Positions 53,332 to 63,437 of a stretch of 64,000 nt of DNA are shown here, piece after piece. Below the pieces are notes generated by a model that was not told the DNA's origin, did no database searches, and saw only the letters and a list, made by a program, of their open reading frames with translations. Both the position numbers and the translations under genes were made by a program. Where the stretch lies: the NCBI RefSeq assembly GCF_024158035.1, contig NZ_JAMZEK010000001.1, positions 62,001 through 126,000 on the forward strand, read 5' to 3'. The stretch is from Dyella lutea. GTDB lineage: Bacteria > Pseudomonadota > Gammaproteobacteria > Xanthomonadales > Rhodanobacteraceae. The number at the start of each line of letters is the position of its first letter. Within the stretch, counting starts at the first letter, position 1.

Positions 53332-55429
53332 GGGCGGGCTCCTGCGTGGGCATCGCATGCACGGCGGCGAGCAGCGGCGACTCGTCGTCGCGCAGCGCGC
53401 TGCGCAACTGGTGGAGGTGGTTGCGGGCGCGGCCGGGGGCCAGCGCGATGGCGGTGTCGACCGCACGGTCGGCCGCTTCCCATGCCGGCAGGCCGGGCTC
53501 GCGGTAGAGCGCGCCGACCGCCTGCACGGCGAGCTGGCAGGCGTCGCGTGCGGTGACCGGAAGCTCGCCGGCGGCGACGTCCCGGCGCAGCTCGATCAGC
53601 GCGCGACCGGTCTCCTGCACTGCCAGCGACCAGGCCAGCAGGGTGCGCGACTCGGTGCTGCGCGGACGGGTGTTGGCGACCGCCTGCAGCAGCAGGTCGC
53701 GGCTGCGGCTCTCGAAGCGCCAGAGCAGGCCGTCCAGCGACTCGGTGGCTGCGGTCCAGACCAGCTCGCGCAACCGACGCAATTGCCGGCGGCGCTGCCA
53801 ACCGGTGCCGGACAGCCCGGGCAACAGCATGAACGCGGCGCCGGACAGGCCGAGGCCGGCGAGCTGCGCGATGGCGTCGTTGAAGAAGTGCTCCGGCGCG
53901 TAGACCATCGGGTTCTTCAGCGCCAGGATGTAGACGAAGCCCAGCGTGTAGCCGGCGCCCACGCCCGGCAGCGTGTCGCGGGTGGACAGGTAAGGACCGA
54001 TCAGCAGCAGCGGCAGGGTGCTGGCGACCAGCATGGTGAAGCCGTCGCCGCCGGGCATCAGCACGAACACGGTGATCGCCGCACCGAGCATGCCGGCGGC
54101 GTAGCCGACCAGGGTGTGCAGCACCGAACCGATCGGGTTCGGCGAGGCCGCCATCAGGCCACTGAAGATCGCCGCCAGCAGCATGGCGTTGGCGCCGAAG
54201 GTCCAGCCGCTGGCCAGCCAGAACACGCTGAGCGTGGACATGGTCAGGAAGGTGCGCAACACCGCCACGCCGACGCTGGCCAGGTCGCTGGAGCGGCTGA
54301 AGTGCACCTTCTCCACGCCGCCCTTCACCGGGATGCCGGTGCGCAGCGCGTGCTCGGTGGTGACGAAGATCGCCAGTTCGTCGACCAGCCGGGCGAGCAG
54401 GGCCGCGCCGGTGTCGAACTCGCGGCAGGCCGCACCGTTGAGCTCCTGGCGCAGCGCCGCCGCACGCCCGGGCAGCGCCCGGGCGCACGCGTCGAGCTGC
54501 GGCGGCAGGGCCTGCAGATCGTCATCGCCGGCGTGCCCCGGCGGCGGCGTCAGCGCCGCCGCCAGCGGGCGGTAGAGCGCGATCAGCGCGGTGGCGGCGG
54601 CCTCGCGCCCGCCGCGCTGCAGGCGGTTGATCAGGTGGTGCAGCGACTGGAAGCTGGTGGCCGCGGCCATGTAGCGCTGGTTGAGCAGGCGCATCCGGCG
54701 GCTGCGCAGGCGCACTTCCGGGTCCTCGAAGATCACCGACGAGCGCAGGTCCTCCAGCTGCACCGCCGCACGCACCGAAGCGAGCTGGGCGTCCTGCATC
54801 GCCTGTCGCGGGATCCGCCCGGCGGTGCTGTTGCGCAGGAACGCAATGAATTTCGCAAAGTGCGCGCGGGCCTCGCGGCGCAGGATCGGCCGCAGCCGCT
54901 CCGGCAGGACCAGCTCGCTGACCAGCGCCGACACGCCGATGCCGAGCAGCACCTCGCTCACCCGCATCACCGCCGAATCGAACACGCCGTAGGGGTTGGC
55001 GATCGCCGGCAGCGCCACGATCGCCGCGGTGTAGCCGGCCAGCACGAAGCCGTAGGCCATGAAGTTGCGGTAACGCAGTGCGCCGCCGGCGCACAGCGCC
55101 ACCCACAGCGAGAGGCTGAGCAGGAACAGCTCGCGCTGCTGCGGGAACGCCGACATCAGGGCCAGGCCGACCAGGCTGCCGACCAGGGTGCCGATCGTGC
55201 GGTAGAAACTCTTCGCCAGCACCATGCCGCTGTGCGGGTGCATCACGATCGCCACCGTGATCATGGTGGTCGACGGCTGTTCCAGCTGCAGCCACATCGC
55301 CAGCCAGGCGCCCAGGTAGATCGCCAGCACGCTCTTGCCGACGAACAGCCAGGCGTGCGCCTCGCCGGCCAGCAGCTCACGCAGCCAGGGACGGTCGGCA
55401 GTCGATACAGCGGAGGGAACGGCGGCCAT
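53321..55429 (-). CDS. FUSC-family inner-membrane efflux protein (AaeB-like)
   Basis: The 702-residue protein has two clusters of about six helices. The N-terminal one includes FVGKSVLAIYLGAWLAMWLQLEQPSTTMITVAIVMHPHSGMVLAKSFYRTIGTL, and the C-terminal one GWTFGANAMLLAAIFSGLMAASPNPIGSVLHTLVGYAAGM; a cytosolic domain lies between and after. This is the AaeB/FusC layout for proton-driven export of aromatic carboxylic acids. The start lies 6 bp after the MarR-type regulator's stop. Confidence 0.9.
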   Translation of the reverse strand: MAAVPSAVSTADRPWLRELLAGEAHAWLFVGKSVLAIYLGAWLAMWLQLEQPSTTMITVAIVMHPHSGMVLAKSFYRTIGTLVGSLVGLALMSAFPQQRELFLLSLSLWVALCAGGALRYRNFMAYGFVLAGYTAAIVALPAIANPYGVFDSAVMRVSEVLLGIGVSALVSELVLPERLRPILRREARAHFAKFIAFLRNSTAGRIPRQAMQDAQLASVRAAVQLEDLRSSVIFEDPEVRLRSRRMRLLNQRYMAAATSFQSLHHLINRLQRGGREAAATALIALYRPLAAALTPPPGHAGDDDLQALPPQLDACARALPGRAAALRQELNGAACREFDTGAALLARLVDELAIFVTTEHALRTGIPVKGGVEKVHFSRSSDLASVGVAVLRTFLTMSTLSVFWLASGWTFGANAMLLAAIFSGLMAASPNPIGSVLHTLVGYAAGMLGAAITVFVLMPGGDGFTMLVASTLPLLLIGPYLSTRDTLPGVGAGYTLGFVYILALKNPMVYAPEHFFNDAIAQLAGLGLSGAAFMLLPGLSGTGWQRRRQLRRLRELVWTAATESLDGLLWRFESRSRDLLLQAVANTRPRSTESRTLLAWSLAVQETGRALIELRRDVAAGELPVTARDACQLAVQAVGALYREPGLPAWEAADRAVDTAIALAPGRARNHLHQLRSALRDDESPLLAAVHAMPTQEPAHAS

Positions 55430-55435
55430 GGCGCA

Positions 55436-55930
55436 TCAGCCCTGCTCGAGCCCGTCGAGGAATTTCTTCAGCAGCTTTTCCAGCTGCGCCAGTTCGCGCG
55501 GCTGCAATGTGGCGGTCTGGTGCGCCAGCAGATCGCAGATGCCCGGCAGGAAGCTCTTGATCATCGCCAGCCCCGCGTCGGTGAGGGTGAGCGCGACCTT
55601 GCGGCGGTCCTCGTCGCTGGTGGTGCGTTCGATCAGCCCTTTCGCACACAGACCGTCGGTGAGCCGGGTGATGTTGGCCGACTTCTCCCCGGCCGCCTCG
55701 GCCAGCTGCGAAGGATTGAGCGTATACCCCTCGGTGCCGTACAGCATCATCAGCAGGTTGTACTCGGGATGGTTGATGCCGAACGGCTTGAGCAGCGCAT
55801 TGGCGTCGTCGTGCACCCGCTTGTGGATGTGCTTGACCAGGCGCACCACCACCGCCGGCTCACGGGGAAACGCCGGGTACTGCCGGCAGGTGACGGCGAG
55901 GCGCTGTTCGGTGGGGGCAAAGCTGCTCAT
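55436..55930 (-). CDS. MarR-family transcriptional regulator of the efflux operon
   Basis: The 164-residue protein has a winged helix (HPEYNLLMMLYGTEGYTLNPSQLAEAAGEKSANITRLTDGLCAKGLIERTTSDEDRRKVALTLTDAG, residues ~55-120) with the MarR wing DEDRRK. It is first in the operon regulator/FUSC/DUF1656/adaptor and probably represses it until a phenolic ligand binds. ATG 55930 is preferred to 55942 because GGAG lies at a usable distance. A palindrome sits 34 bp upstream. Confidence 0.9.
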   Translation of the reverse strand: MSSFAPTEQRLAVTCRQYPAFPREPAVVVRLVKHIHKRVHDDANALLKPFGINHPEYNLLMMLYGTEGYTLNPSQLAEAAGEKSANITRLTDGLCAKGLIERTTSDEDRRKVALTLTDAGLAMIKSFLPGICDLLAHQTATLQPRELAQLEKLLKKFLDGLEQG

Positions 55931-55963
55931 GGCGGGCTCCATCGAGGACGACCCGGCAAGTAT

Positions 55964-55975
55964 TACATAAATGTA
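55964..55975. promoter_or_regulatory. candidate MarR operator over the efflux promoter
   Basis: TACAT-AA-ATGTA is an inverted repeat within a short AT-rich stretch (55960-55985). On the minus strand it overlaps a -10-like TATGTAATACT, so a bound regulator would block transcription of the four-gene operon. Confidence 0.6.
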
Positions 55976-56019
55976 CTATCTATTTATGAATGAAACATCG
56001 GCGGCCGGCGGATCCGCCC

Positions 56020-57390
<1,371 letters not shown>

Positions 57391-57392
57391 GG

Positions 57393-59162
57393 TCACCTGT
57401 TCTGGGGGGAAGGGAATCGGATGTTGAATGCGGCACCGCCCCAGGCGCTTTCGCCCACCGAAATCTCGCCGCCGTGCACGTGCACGATCTGCTGCACGAT
57501 GGTCAGGCCCAGGCCGATGCCGCCCTCGCGCCGGCTGAAGAACGGATCGAAGATGCGCTCGCGCAGGTCCACCGGCACGCCCGGCCCGTTGTCCGCCACG
57601 CTGACCCACACCGAGTCCTCGTCGCGATGGGTGCTGACCACGATGCTGCCGCCATGCGGGACGAAAGACAGGGCGTTGAGCACGAGGTTCAACAGCACCT
57701 GCATGATCTGCTCACGGTCGCAGTCGAGCACGATCGCCGGTTCCGGCAGATCCGTTCGCAGGTCGACGCCGGCGCTCCCGGCGCGCGAGGCGAGCAGGCC
57801 GAGCACGCCCTCGATGATCGCGTGCAGGTCGTGCGGACGAAACTCCGGCGGCGACGGCCGCGCGCATTCCAGCAGCATCGTCACCAGCCGGTTGAGCCGC
57901 TCGGTCTCGCTGAGGATGAAGCCGACCAGCTCGTGCTCGCGCGCACCGAGTCCGGCCTCGCGCTGCAGCAGCTGCGCGGAGCTGCGCAGGATGCCCATCG
58001 GCGTGCGCACCTCGTGCGCCATGATCGCCGCCATCTCGCCGACCACCGCCAGCTTGCCGGCCCGCACGATCTGCTCGCGCGAGCGCTCCAGCGCCTCGAT
58101 CATCTCGACGTAGGCGCGATGCAGCTCCACCACTTCGGTGATCGTGGTCGCCGGCATCGGCGGGGGCTGCGATTCGCCCTGGCGGAAGCCGCGCGCAAAC
58201 CCGGTCAGCGCCACCACCGGCCGGGCGATGCGGTCGGCCAGCCGGGTGGAGATCCACACGCCGGCCAGCACGGTGAGCGAGAGCACGCCGAGCAGGGTCC
58301 AGAACAGCCGCCACACTGGACGGAACGACACCGAGGTCGGCTCGACCATCACCAGGTGCCAGCCCAGCCCGGCAAACTGCTGGTAGCCGGCCGACGTGGC
58401 CGCGCCGACCAGCAGGTTGCCCAGCCCGAGTGCGCGGCCGTCGTGCTGGTAGGACGTCGCCTGGCCGGCCGGCGGCAGCGGCCAGCCATCCAGCTGTACC
58501 GCGCGGTTGGCCGCCGCGCCGCGCAACGCCCGCGACCGTGCGATCACGGAGCCATCCGCGTCCAGCAGCAGCACGTCGCGCGTGGTGTCGCGGGCCGCCT
58601 CGTCCAGCAGGCCCTGGATGGCGCGCCAGTCCAGCCACACGTAGAGGTAGCCGATGTCGCCGCTGCCGAACGCATTGGGAATGCGCGTGCGCAGCAGCGC
58701 GCGATGGTCGTCGCCATCGGTATCCACGGCGATCTGGACGTCACCACCCGCCCCGCCCGGCAGCGCCCGCCAGACGACGGTGCGCGGCGCGGGCTGGCCG
58801 ATCAGCGCCGGGTCGCTCGACGCGATTACCCGGCCGTCCGCTCCGGTACACAGCAGCGCCCGGTAGATCTCGGCCTGACGCGCGTGCAGATCGGAGAGGA
58901 AATGGGACAAACGCTTGTCGACGTCATCGACACGGATGTCCTGCATGACCTCCACCGAGCGCCACACGCGGAGGTTCTCCACCCGCGCGGAGAGGAAGGT
59001 ATCGATGCGTTCCATCACGGTGCTGGCGCCGAACTGCAGGTTGCCCGCGATCTCGTTCTGCAGCGCGCCCCGGAACTCGTGGAAGGACAGCCCACCGACC
59101 ACCACCACGGTGCCGAACAGCATGCCCAGCAGCAGGCGCAACAGCAGCCGCCGGGTGGTCAT
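57393..59162 (-). CDS. sensor histidine kinase with Cache-like periplasmic domain
   Basis: The 589-residue kinase has a first helix (LLLRLLLGMLFGTVVVVGGL), a ~270-residue periplasmic domain that reads as a Cache type, a second helix (LFWTLLGVLSLTVLAGVWI), a HAMP segment, H-box MAHEVRTPMGILRSS (His phosphorylated), N-box LLNLVLNALSFVP, and GPGVP and GIGLGLTIV ATP-binding loops. It should phosphorylate the response regulator encoded 2 bp on. ATG 59162 starts the first helix; the frame extends upstream but has no better start. It diverges from the porin gene over 266 bp. Confidence 0.92.
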   Translation of the reverse strand: MTTRRLLLRLLLGMLFGTVVVVGGLSFHEFRGALQNEIAGNLQFGASTVMERIDTFLSARVENLRVWRSVEVMQDIRVDDVDKRLSHFLSDLHARQAEIYRALLCTGADGRVIASSDPALIGQPAPRTVVWRALPGGAGGDVQIAVDTDGDDHRALLRTRIPNAFGSGDIGYLYVWLDWRAIQGLLDEAARDTTRDVLLLDADGSVIARSRALRGAAANRAVQLDGWPLPPAGQATSYQHDGRALGLGNLLVGAATSAGYQQFAGLGWHLVMVEPTSVSFRPVWRLFWTLLGVLSLTVLAGVWISTRLADRIARPVVALTGFARGFRQGESQPPPMPATTITEVVELHRAYVEMIEALERSREQIVRAGKLAVVGEMAAIMAHEVRTPMGILRSSAQLLQREAGLGAREHELVGFILSETERLNRLVTMLLECARPSPPEFRPHDLHAIIEGVLGLLASRAGSAGVDLRTDLPEPAIVLDCDREQIMQVLLNLVLNALSFVPHGGSIVVSTHRDEDSVWVSVADNGPGVPVDLRERIFDPFFSRREGGIGLGLTIVQQIVHVHGGEISVGESAWGGAAFNIRFPSPQNR

Positions 59163-59428
59163 GGGCGGCCGGGTCGATCGATGAATAGGGCACCGCAGGG
59201 CATGGTTGAGCGGTTCGTACGCTTGGCTTGGCCGTCGTTTTCGAGTGTGGCCGATGGCGCGCGGCAACGGCAAGATCCATGCTGGAACGCTTTGCCGGTG
59301 CCGGTGCGGATGGCCCAGAATCGCTGGACACGAACGGGTCCGGGCGGCTGTGAGCCAGGCGAAAGCCTGCCTGCACGATCCTTCGCCACCCTCGGTCCGG
59401 TTCGCCGCGACATGCCCACCAGGTGTCC

Positions 59429-60541
59429 ATGATGAAGAACCCAGACATGCCGCCCGCGCGGCGCGCCCCGCTGACAGCCGCCCTGCTCGCCGGCTGCATG
59501 CTCGTCGCGACGGCAGGGGCCCATGCCGCCGATACCGACGCCTGGTCCACCGCGCCTTACTCGCTCGGCCAGGGCCTGTATTTCCCGGCCCAGGGCCTGC
59601 GCCTGGGCGGATACGCCAACCTGCAGTACTACGACGTGGCCAATGAGCCGCCCACGTTGAACACCCGCGACATCAGCCTGTTCGTCACCAAGGACCTGGG
59701 ATCGCGCGCGCAGCTGTTCACCGAGCTGGACGCCGGCGACGCGGTCCAGCTCGGCGGATCGCACTCGAACCGGAAGCACGGCGAGCTGGACGTCGAGCGG
59801 CTGTACGTGGACTACCGCGCCAATCCGTGGCTGAACCTGCGCTTGGGCAAGTTCCTCACCCCCGTCGGGCAGTGGAACCAGGTGCATGCCGACCCGCTGA
59901 CCTGGACCGTATCGCGCCCGCTGGCCACCTCGTCCGCGTTTGCGCGCCACGCCGCCGGAGCGATGGCGTTCGGCACCGTGACGACGCACGGCCACGATCT
60001 CGACTACTGGCTGTTCGCCGACGACAGCCGCGATTTCGACATCGGCCCCGACCAGGATCGCGCCTACGCCGCCTCCGGCACGGACCTGCCCAACCGCAAC
60101 AATTTCCGTCATGCCTTCGGCGGGCGAGTGCTGTGGCACGCCCGCGGGGACCGCTTCACGCTCGGCATGTCGGTGCTCGGCTACCGGCTCGATGCGCCTC
60201 GCCAGAGCTACCGCCTGGTGGGGCTGGACTTCGGCTGGAGCGGGCGCTACTTCAGCCTGGACGGGGAAGGGATCTACCGTGAAGGCGGCAGCCCGGGACA
60301 GCCGGCGGAGACCGGCGGCTTCGTCGAGGCAGAGGTGCCCCTGGTCCGGCGGCTCTATCTGGTCGGCCGGCTGGAGCGCTATCGCACATCGGCGCCGGCG
60401 CAGACGGTGACCCTGCGCACGCTGGCGCTCAACTTCCGGCCGGTGCCGGGGCTGGTGTTCAAGCTCGAACATCGCGACGGCAACCGCAGCACCGAACTGG
60501 CGCCCCCCGGCTGGTTGGCCTCGTTCGCGGTGCTGTTCTGA
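59429..60541 (+). CDS. outer-membrane porin-like protein
   Basis: The 370-residue product has a signal peptide (TAALLAGCMLVATAGAHA) and then alternating short beta segments such as GLRLGGYANLQYYDV and WLNLRLGKFLTPVGQWN. It ends with Phe (LASFAVLF), as outer-membrane barrels usually do. The RLGKFLTPVG segment is typical of phosphate-selective-type and related porins. Two adjacent ATGs (59429, 59432) are possible. It is co-transcribed with the PstS-like gene, which begins 3 bp after its stop. Confidence 0.75.
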   Translation: MMKNPDMPPARRAPLTAALLAGCMLVATAGAHAADTDAWSTAPYSLGQGLYFPAQGLRLGGYANLQYYDVANEPPTLNTRDISLFVTKDLGSRAQLFTELDAGDAVQLGGSHSNRKHGELDVERLYVDYRANPWLNLRLGKFLTPVGQWNQVHADPLTWTVSRPLATSSAFARHAAGAMAFGTVTTHGHDLDYWLFADDSRDFDIGPDQDRAYAASGTDLPNRNNFRHAFGGRVLWHARGDRFTLGMSVLGYRLDAPRQSYRLVGLDFGWSGRYFSLDGEGIYREGGSPGQPAETGGFVEAEVPLVRRLYLVGRLERYRTSAPAQTVTLRTLALNFRPVPGLVFKLEHRDGNRSTELAPPGWLASFAVLF

Positions 60542-60544
60542 GCG

Positions 60545-61045
60545 ATGCGGATGCGTTCGCACCGGCTGGCCTGGATCGCAGCGCTGACCCTGCTGCCGCT
60601 GGCCGCGTCGTGTCCGGCAGCCGGCACGGACGCGGTGCACCTGGTGGTCATTGCATCCGCCAGCCAGCCGCTGAAGCTGGCGCCGGACCGAGACGACCTG
60701 CGCAACATCTACCTGAAGAAGATCTTCATCGACGACGACGGCCGGCGACTGATCCCGGTGAACCTCCCCCCCGGTACGCCGCTGCGCGCGCTGTTCGCCA
60801 GCCGGCTGATCGGCATGGGCGAGGCGCAGCTCGCGGACTACTGGAACCGGCAGTACTTCCAGGGCGTGAGCCCACCCTACGTGCTGGCCTCGCAGCAGGC
60901 CGTGGTCCGTTTCGTGGCCACCACGCCGGGGGCGATCGGCTATATCGCCTCATGCCATCTCGACGATCGGGTCCGGGTGCTGCTGGTGGTCGATCCGGCG
61001 ATCGATCCCGCCGCCGCCGGCTGCGGGGAGCCGGCCGCGCACTAG
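60545..61045 (+). CDS. small PstS-like periplasmic binding protein
   Basis: The 166-residue product has a signal peptide (LAWIAALTLLPLAASCPAAG) and a single-lobe-sized PBP-like part: LRNIYLKKIFIDDDGRRLIPVNLPPGTPLRALFASRLIG and YWNRQYFQGVSPPYVLASQQAVVRFVATTPGAIGYI. It resembles the short proteins named phosphate ABC transporter substrate-binding, which have no ABC partner genes nearby. It may pass a ligand signal to the divergent kinase or work with the porin; inferred from position only. Confidence 0.7.
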   Translation: MRMRSHRLAWIAALTLLPLAASCPAAGTDAVHLVVIASASQPLKLAPDRDDLRNIYLKKIFIDDDGRRLIPVNLPPGTPLRALFASRLIGMGEAQLADYWNRQYFQGVSPPYVLASQQAVVRFVATTPGAIGYIASCHLDDRVRVLLVVDPAIDPAAAGCGEPAAH

Positions 61046-61078
61046 CGCCGCCCGATCCGACAATCCGTGCAGACATTT

Positions 61079-61106
61079 TTTGCGCACTGCAAGCTTTGCG
61101 CTGTGC
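61079..61106 (+). repeat. 12-bp direct repeat, possible activator binding site
   Basis: TTTGCGCACTGC at 61079-61090 and TTTGCGCTGTGC at 61095-61106 match at 10 of 12 positions and are 16 bp apart. The centre of the pair lies about 70 bp upstream of the -24 element at 61161. Enhancer sites of NtrC-class activators are often found at this distance. Confidence 0.4.
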
Positions 61107-61160
61107 GGGAGTCACCCCGAATCGCCGGAAATTCCCTTTTGCATCAGCGGACTGAGCCGA

Positions 61161-61176
61161 TGGCACGGGACTGGCA
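61161..61176 (+). promoter_or_regulatory. near-consensus sigma-54 (-24/-12) promoter
   Basis: TGGCACGGGACTGGCA matches the RpoN consensus TGGCAC-N5-TTGCA in the -24 half exactly, has GG and GC ten bases apart as required, and differs only by G for T in the -12 half. Transcription would start near 61187, 26 bp before the ATG of the thermostable-hemolysin-family gene. An NtrC-class regulator with an intact GAFTGA loop is encoded 4 kb to the left. Confidence 0.65.
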
Positions 61177-61212
61177 AAGAAGCACCCGACCGTTCCCCGC
61201 CGGCGAGTGCCC

Positions 61213-61947
61213 ATGCCCCGATCCGAGCTCCCCGCTCCTCCCGAACCGTGCATCCTGGACAGCGTCCAGCCGCTCCTGCTCGAACTGAAGACGTCCGTCC
61301 GGGCCGAGGTGGTCACCGTCGACCACCCCGGCCGCGCGGCATGCGAGGGCTTCGTGCACGGCGTGTTCGCGGCCCGCTACCGCGCCGACGTGCAGTCGTT
61401 CTATCCGGACCTGCTGGAATACCGCGACGACGAACGGCAACGCGCCGTGGTGGGTATGCGGCAGGCCTCCGTCGGGCCGCTCTTCGCCGAACGGTATCTG
61501 GGCATGCCGGCCGACGAGGCGATCGGCGAACGCTTCGGCCAGGCCATCGCCCGTGACGGGCTGGTCGAGGTCGGCAACCTGGCGCTGGAGAACCCGGGCG
61601 ACGCACGCTGGGTGATCGCCGCGACGATCCAGTTCCTGCACGAGGCCGGATACCGCTGGGTGCTGTTCACCGCCACCCGCGTGCTGGTGAACACCTTCCA
61701 GCGGCTGGGCATGCGCCCGATGCCGCTGGCCGCCGCCCGTCCGGACAGCCTCGGCCCGCAGGCGCTGCAGTGGGGCGACTACTACCGCACGGCGCCGCTG
61801 GTCTGTGCCGGACCGATCGCTTCCGGATTCCGCAAGCTGCATCGGCCCGGTGCCACTTCACAGCCCCGCCTGGACGAGCTGCTGGCCGGCATGACGCGGC
61901 TCGCGCGGCGGCGGCGTGACCAGGATCGGCAGCGGGAGGAAGGCTGA
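61213..61947 (+). CDS. thermostable-hemolysin family protein (T_hemolysin, GNAT-like)
   Basis: The 244-residue product matches the T_hemolysin family first named from Vibrio: EVVTVDHPGRAACEGFVHGVFAARYRADVQSFYPDLLEY near residues 35-75, VEVGNLALENPGDARWVIAATIQFLHEAGYRWVLFTATRVLVNTFQRLGM near 118-167, and WGDYYRTAPLVCAGPI near 188. The fold resembles GNAT acetyltransferases and a haemolytic role is doubtful; an acyltransfer step is more likely here, inferred from the neighbours. It has no signal peptide. Its stop overlaps the AMP-ligase start (TGATG). Confidence 0.82.
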   Translation: MPRSELPAPPEPCILDSVQPLLLELKTSVRAEVVTVDHPGRAACEGFVHGVFAARYRADVQSFYPDLLEYRDDERQRAVVGMRQASVGPLFAERYLGMPADEAIGERFGQAIARDGLVEVGNLALENPGDARWVIAATIQFLHEAGYRWVLFTATRVLVNTFQRLGMRPMPLAAARPDSLGPQALQWGDYYRTAPLVCAGPIASGFRKLHRPGATSQPRLDELLAGMTRLARRRRDQDRQREEG

Positions 61948-63437
61948 TGCGCGGGATCCTGCGCCGGATCGGCGAGCACGCGATCGCCCGCCCCCTGCAC
62001 GTGGCGCTGCAGGACGAGGACACCACCCTCACCTATGCCGAGCTGACCCAGGAGATCGACCTTGCCGTGGAGGCCATCGGTGGCGGGCGGGTCGCGCTGT
62101 GGATGGACAACAGCTGCGCATGGGCGGTGATCGATCTCGCCCTGGCCCGCCAGGGCGCGGTGGCCGTGCCGGTACCGCCGTTCTTCTCCGCCGGGCAGGT
62201 TGGACATCTGCTGGCCGATGCGCGACCCGACCTGCTGGTGACCAACCAGCCGGACCCGGTCGGCGCGATGCTGGGACGACGACCGGCGCGACGACTGAGC
62301 ATTGCCGGACAACTGGTCTCCGTCTTCGAGCTGGCCGTGGCAGCGCCTCCCGCGTTGCCGCCGGGCACCGCCAAGATCACCTACACCTCCGGCACCACCG
62401 GCCAGCCGAAGGGCGTGTGCCTGTCCGCCGAGGCGATCGGCCGCGTCGCGCAGGCGCTGGGCGAGGCGGTGGGCGGCACGGCGGCGGATCGCGCGCTGTC
62501 GCTGCTGCCGCTCTCCACGCTGCTGGAGAACATCGGCGGCCTCTATGTGGCGCTTGCCGCCGGCGGCACGGCCTGCGTGCCGTCGCTGGCCAGCTGCGGC
62601 TTCGAGGGCTCCAGCTCGGTGCGGGCGGAACGCTTCGTCGCCGCCCTGCACGGCTACGCGCCCACTGCGACGATCCTGGTGCCGCAGCTGCTCAAGCTGC
62701 TGGTCGAGAGCGTCGCCGCTGGTGCGCCCGCGCCCGCCAGCCTGCGCATGCTGGCGGTCGGTGGTGCCCCCTGCGCCCCCCACCTGATCGAGCGGGCATG
62801 GGAGCTCCGCCTCCCGGTGCATGAGGGATACGGACTGTCCGAATCGGCCTCGGTGGTGAGCCTCAGTCCGCCGGGCGCGCTGCGGCCGGGCAGCGTCGGC
62901 CGGGTGCTGCCGCACGTGCAGGTGCAGCTGGCCGACGACGGCGAGATCCTGGTCGCGGGCAACCTGTTCGAAGGCTACCTGGGAACCGCCGCCACACCGC
63001 CGTCGCCCTGGCCCACCGGCGACCTCGGCTACCTCGACGACGACGGCTACCTGTACCTCACCGGGCGCAAGAAGACCGCCTACGCCACCGCCTTCGGCCG
63101 CAACGTCGCCCCCGAATGGGTGGAGAGCGAGCTGGTCGCCAGCGGCGAGATCCTGCAGGCCGCGGTGTTCGGCGAGGGCCAGCCGCACAACGTCGCGCTG
63201 CTGGTACCGCATCCGGCCACCACCCCCGCCCGCCTCGCCGCAGCCGTGGCCCGCGCCAATACCGCGCTGCCCGACTACGCACGGGTCGCCGGCTGGCGCG
63301 CGCTCGATACGCCGTTCACCCCCGCCAACGGCCAGGCCCGCCCCTCCGGCGGCCTGGCCCGCGATGCCATCGCCCGCCATCACGCCCCGCTCCTGGAAGC
63401 CCTCTATGCAAGCGAAGCCCGACATGAACGTGCATGA
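61947..63437 (+). CDS. AMP-binding (ANL superfamily) ligase-like protein lacking the A10 lysine
   Basis: The 496-residue protein has the ATP loop TYTSGTTGQPKG at residues 145-156, motif A5-like HEGYGLSESASVV, and the A7/A8 region TGDLGYLDDDGYLYLTGRKKT. In the C-terminal NGQARPSGGLARDAI (461-475), Gly469 takes the place of the lysine that normally catalyses adenylation (NGLLTPT.KLKR in long-chain acyl-CoA synthetases). The family is near 500-600 residues, so the length is slightly short. It probably activates or binds a carboxylic acid for the flanking gene products. It overlaps the next gene. Confidence 0.85.
   Translation: MRGILRRIGEHAIARPLHVALQDEDTTLTYAELTQEIDLAVEAIGGGRVALWMDNSCAWAVIDLALARQGAVAVPVPPFFSAGQVGHLLADARPDLLVTNQPDPVGAMLGRRPARRLSIAGQLVSVFELAVAAPPALPPGTAKITYTSGTTGQPKGVCLSAEAIGRVAQALGEAVGGTAADRALSLLPLSTLLENIGGLYVALAAGGTACVPSLASCGFEGSSSVRAERFVAALHGYAPTATILVPQLLKLLVESVAAGAPAPASLRMLAVGGAPCAPHLIERAWELRLPVHEGYGLSESASVVSLSPPGALRPGSVGRVLPHVQVQLADDGEILVAGNLFEGYLGTAATPPSPWPTGDLGYLDDDGYLYLTGRKKTAYATAFGRNVAPEWVESELVASGEILQAAVFGEGQPHNVALLVPHPATTPARLAAAVARANTALPDYARVAGWRALDTPFTPANGQARPSGGLARDAIARHHAPLLEALYASEARHERA

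Noticed and set aside
53330-55993. An 887-codon plus-strand frame opposite the FUSC operon.
   Set aside because: Translation is repetitive Gln/Arg/His/Gly with no domain; the FUSC, DUF1656 and MarR frames on the other strand are convincing.
59163-59428. A sigma-54 promoter for the porin/PstS-like pair (TGGCCCAGAATCGCT and similar matches).
   Set aside because: GG-to-GC spacing is 9 or 8 bases rather than 10 in the best candidates, and a correctly spaced one (TGGCCGATGGCGCGC) has a poor -12 half.
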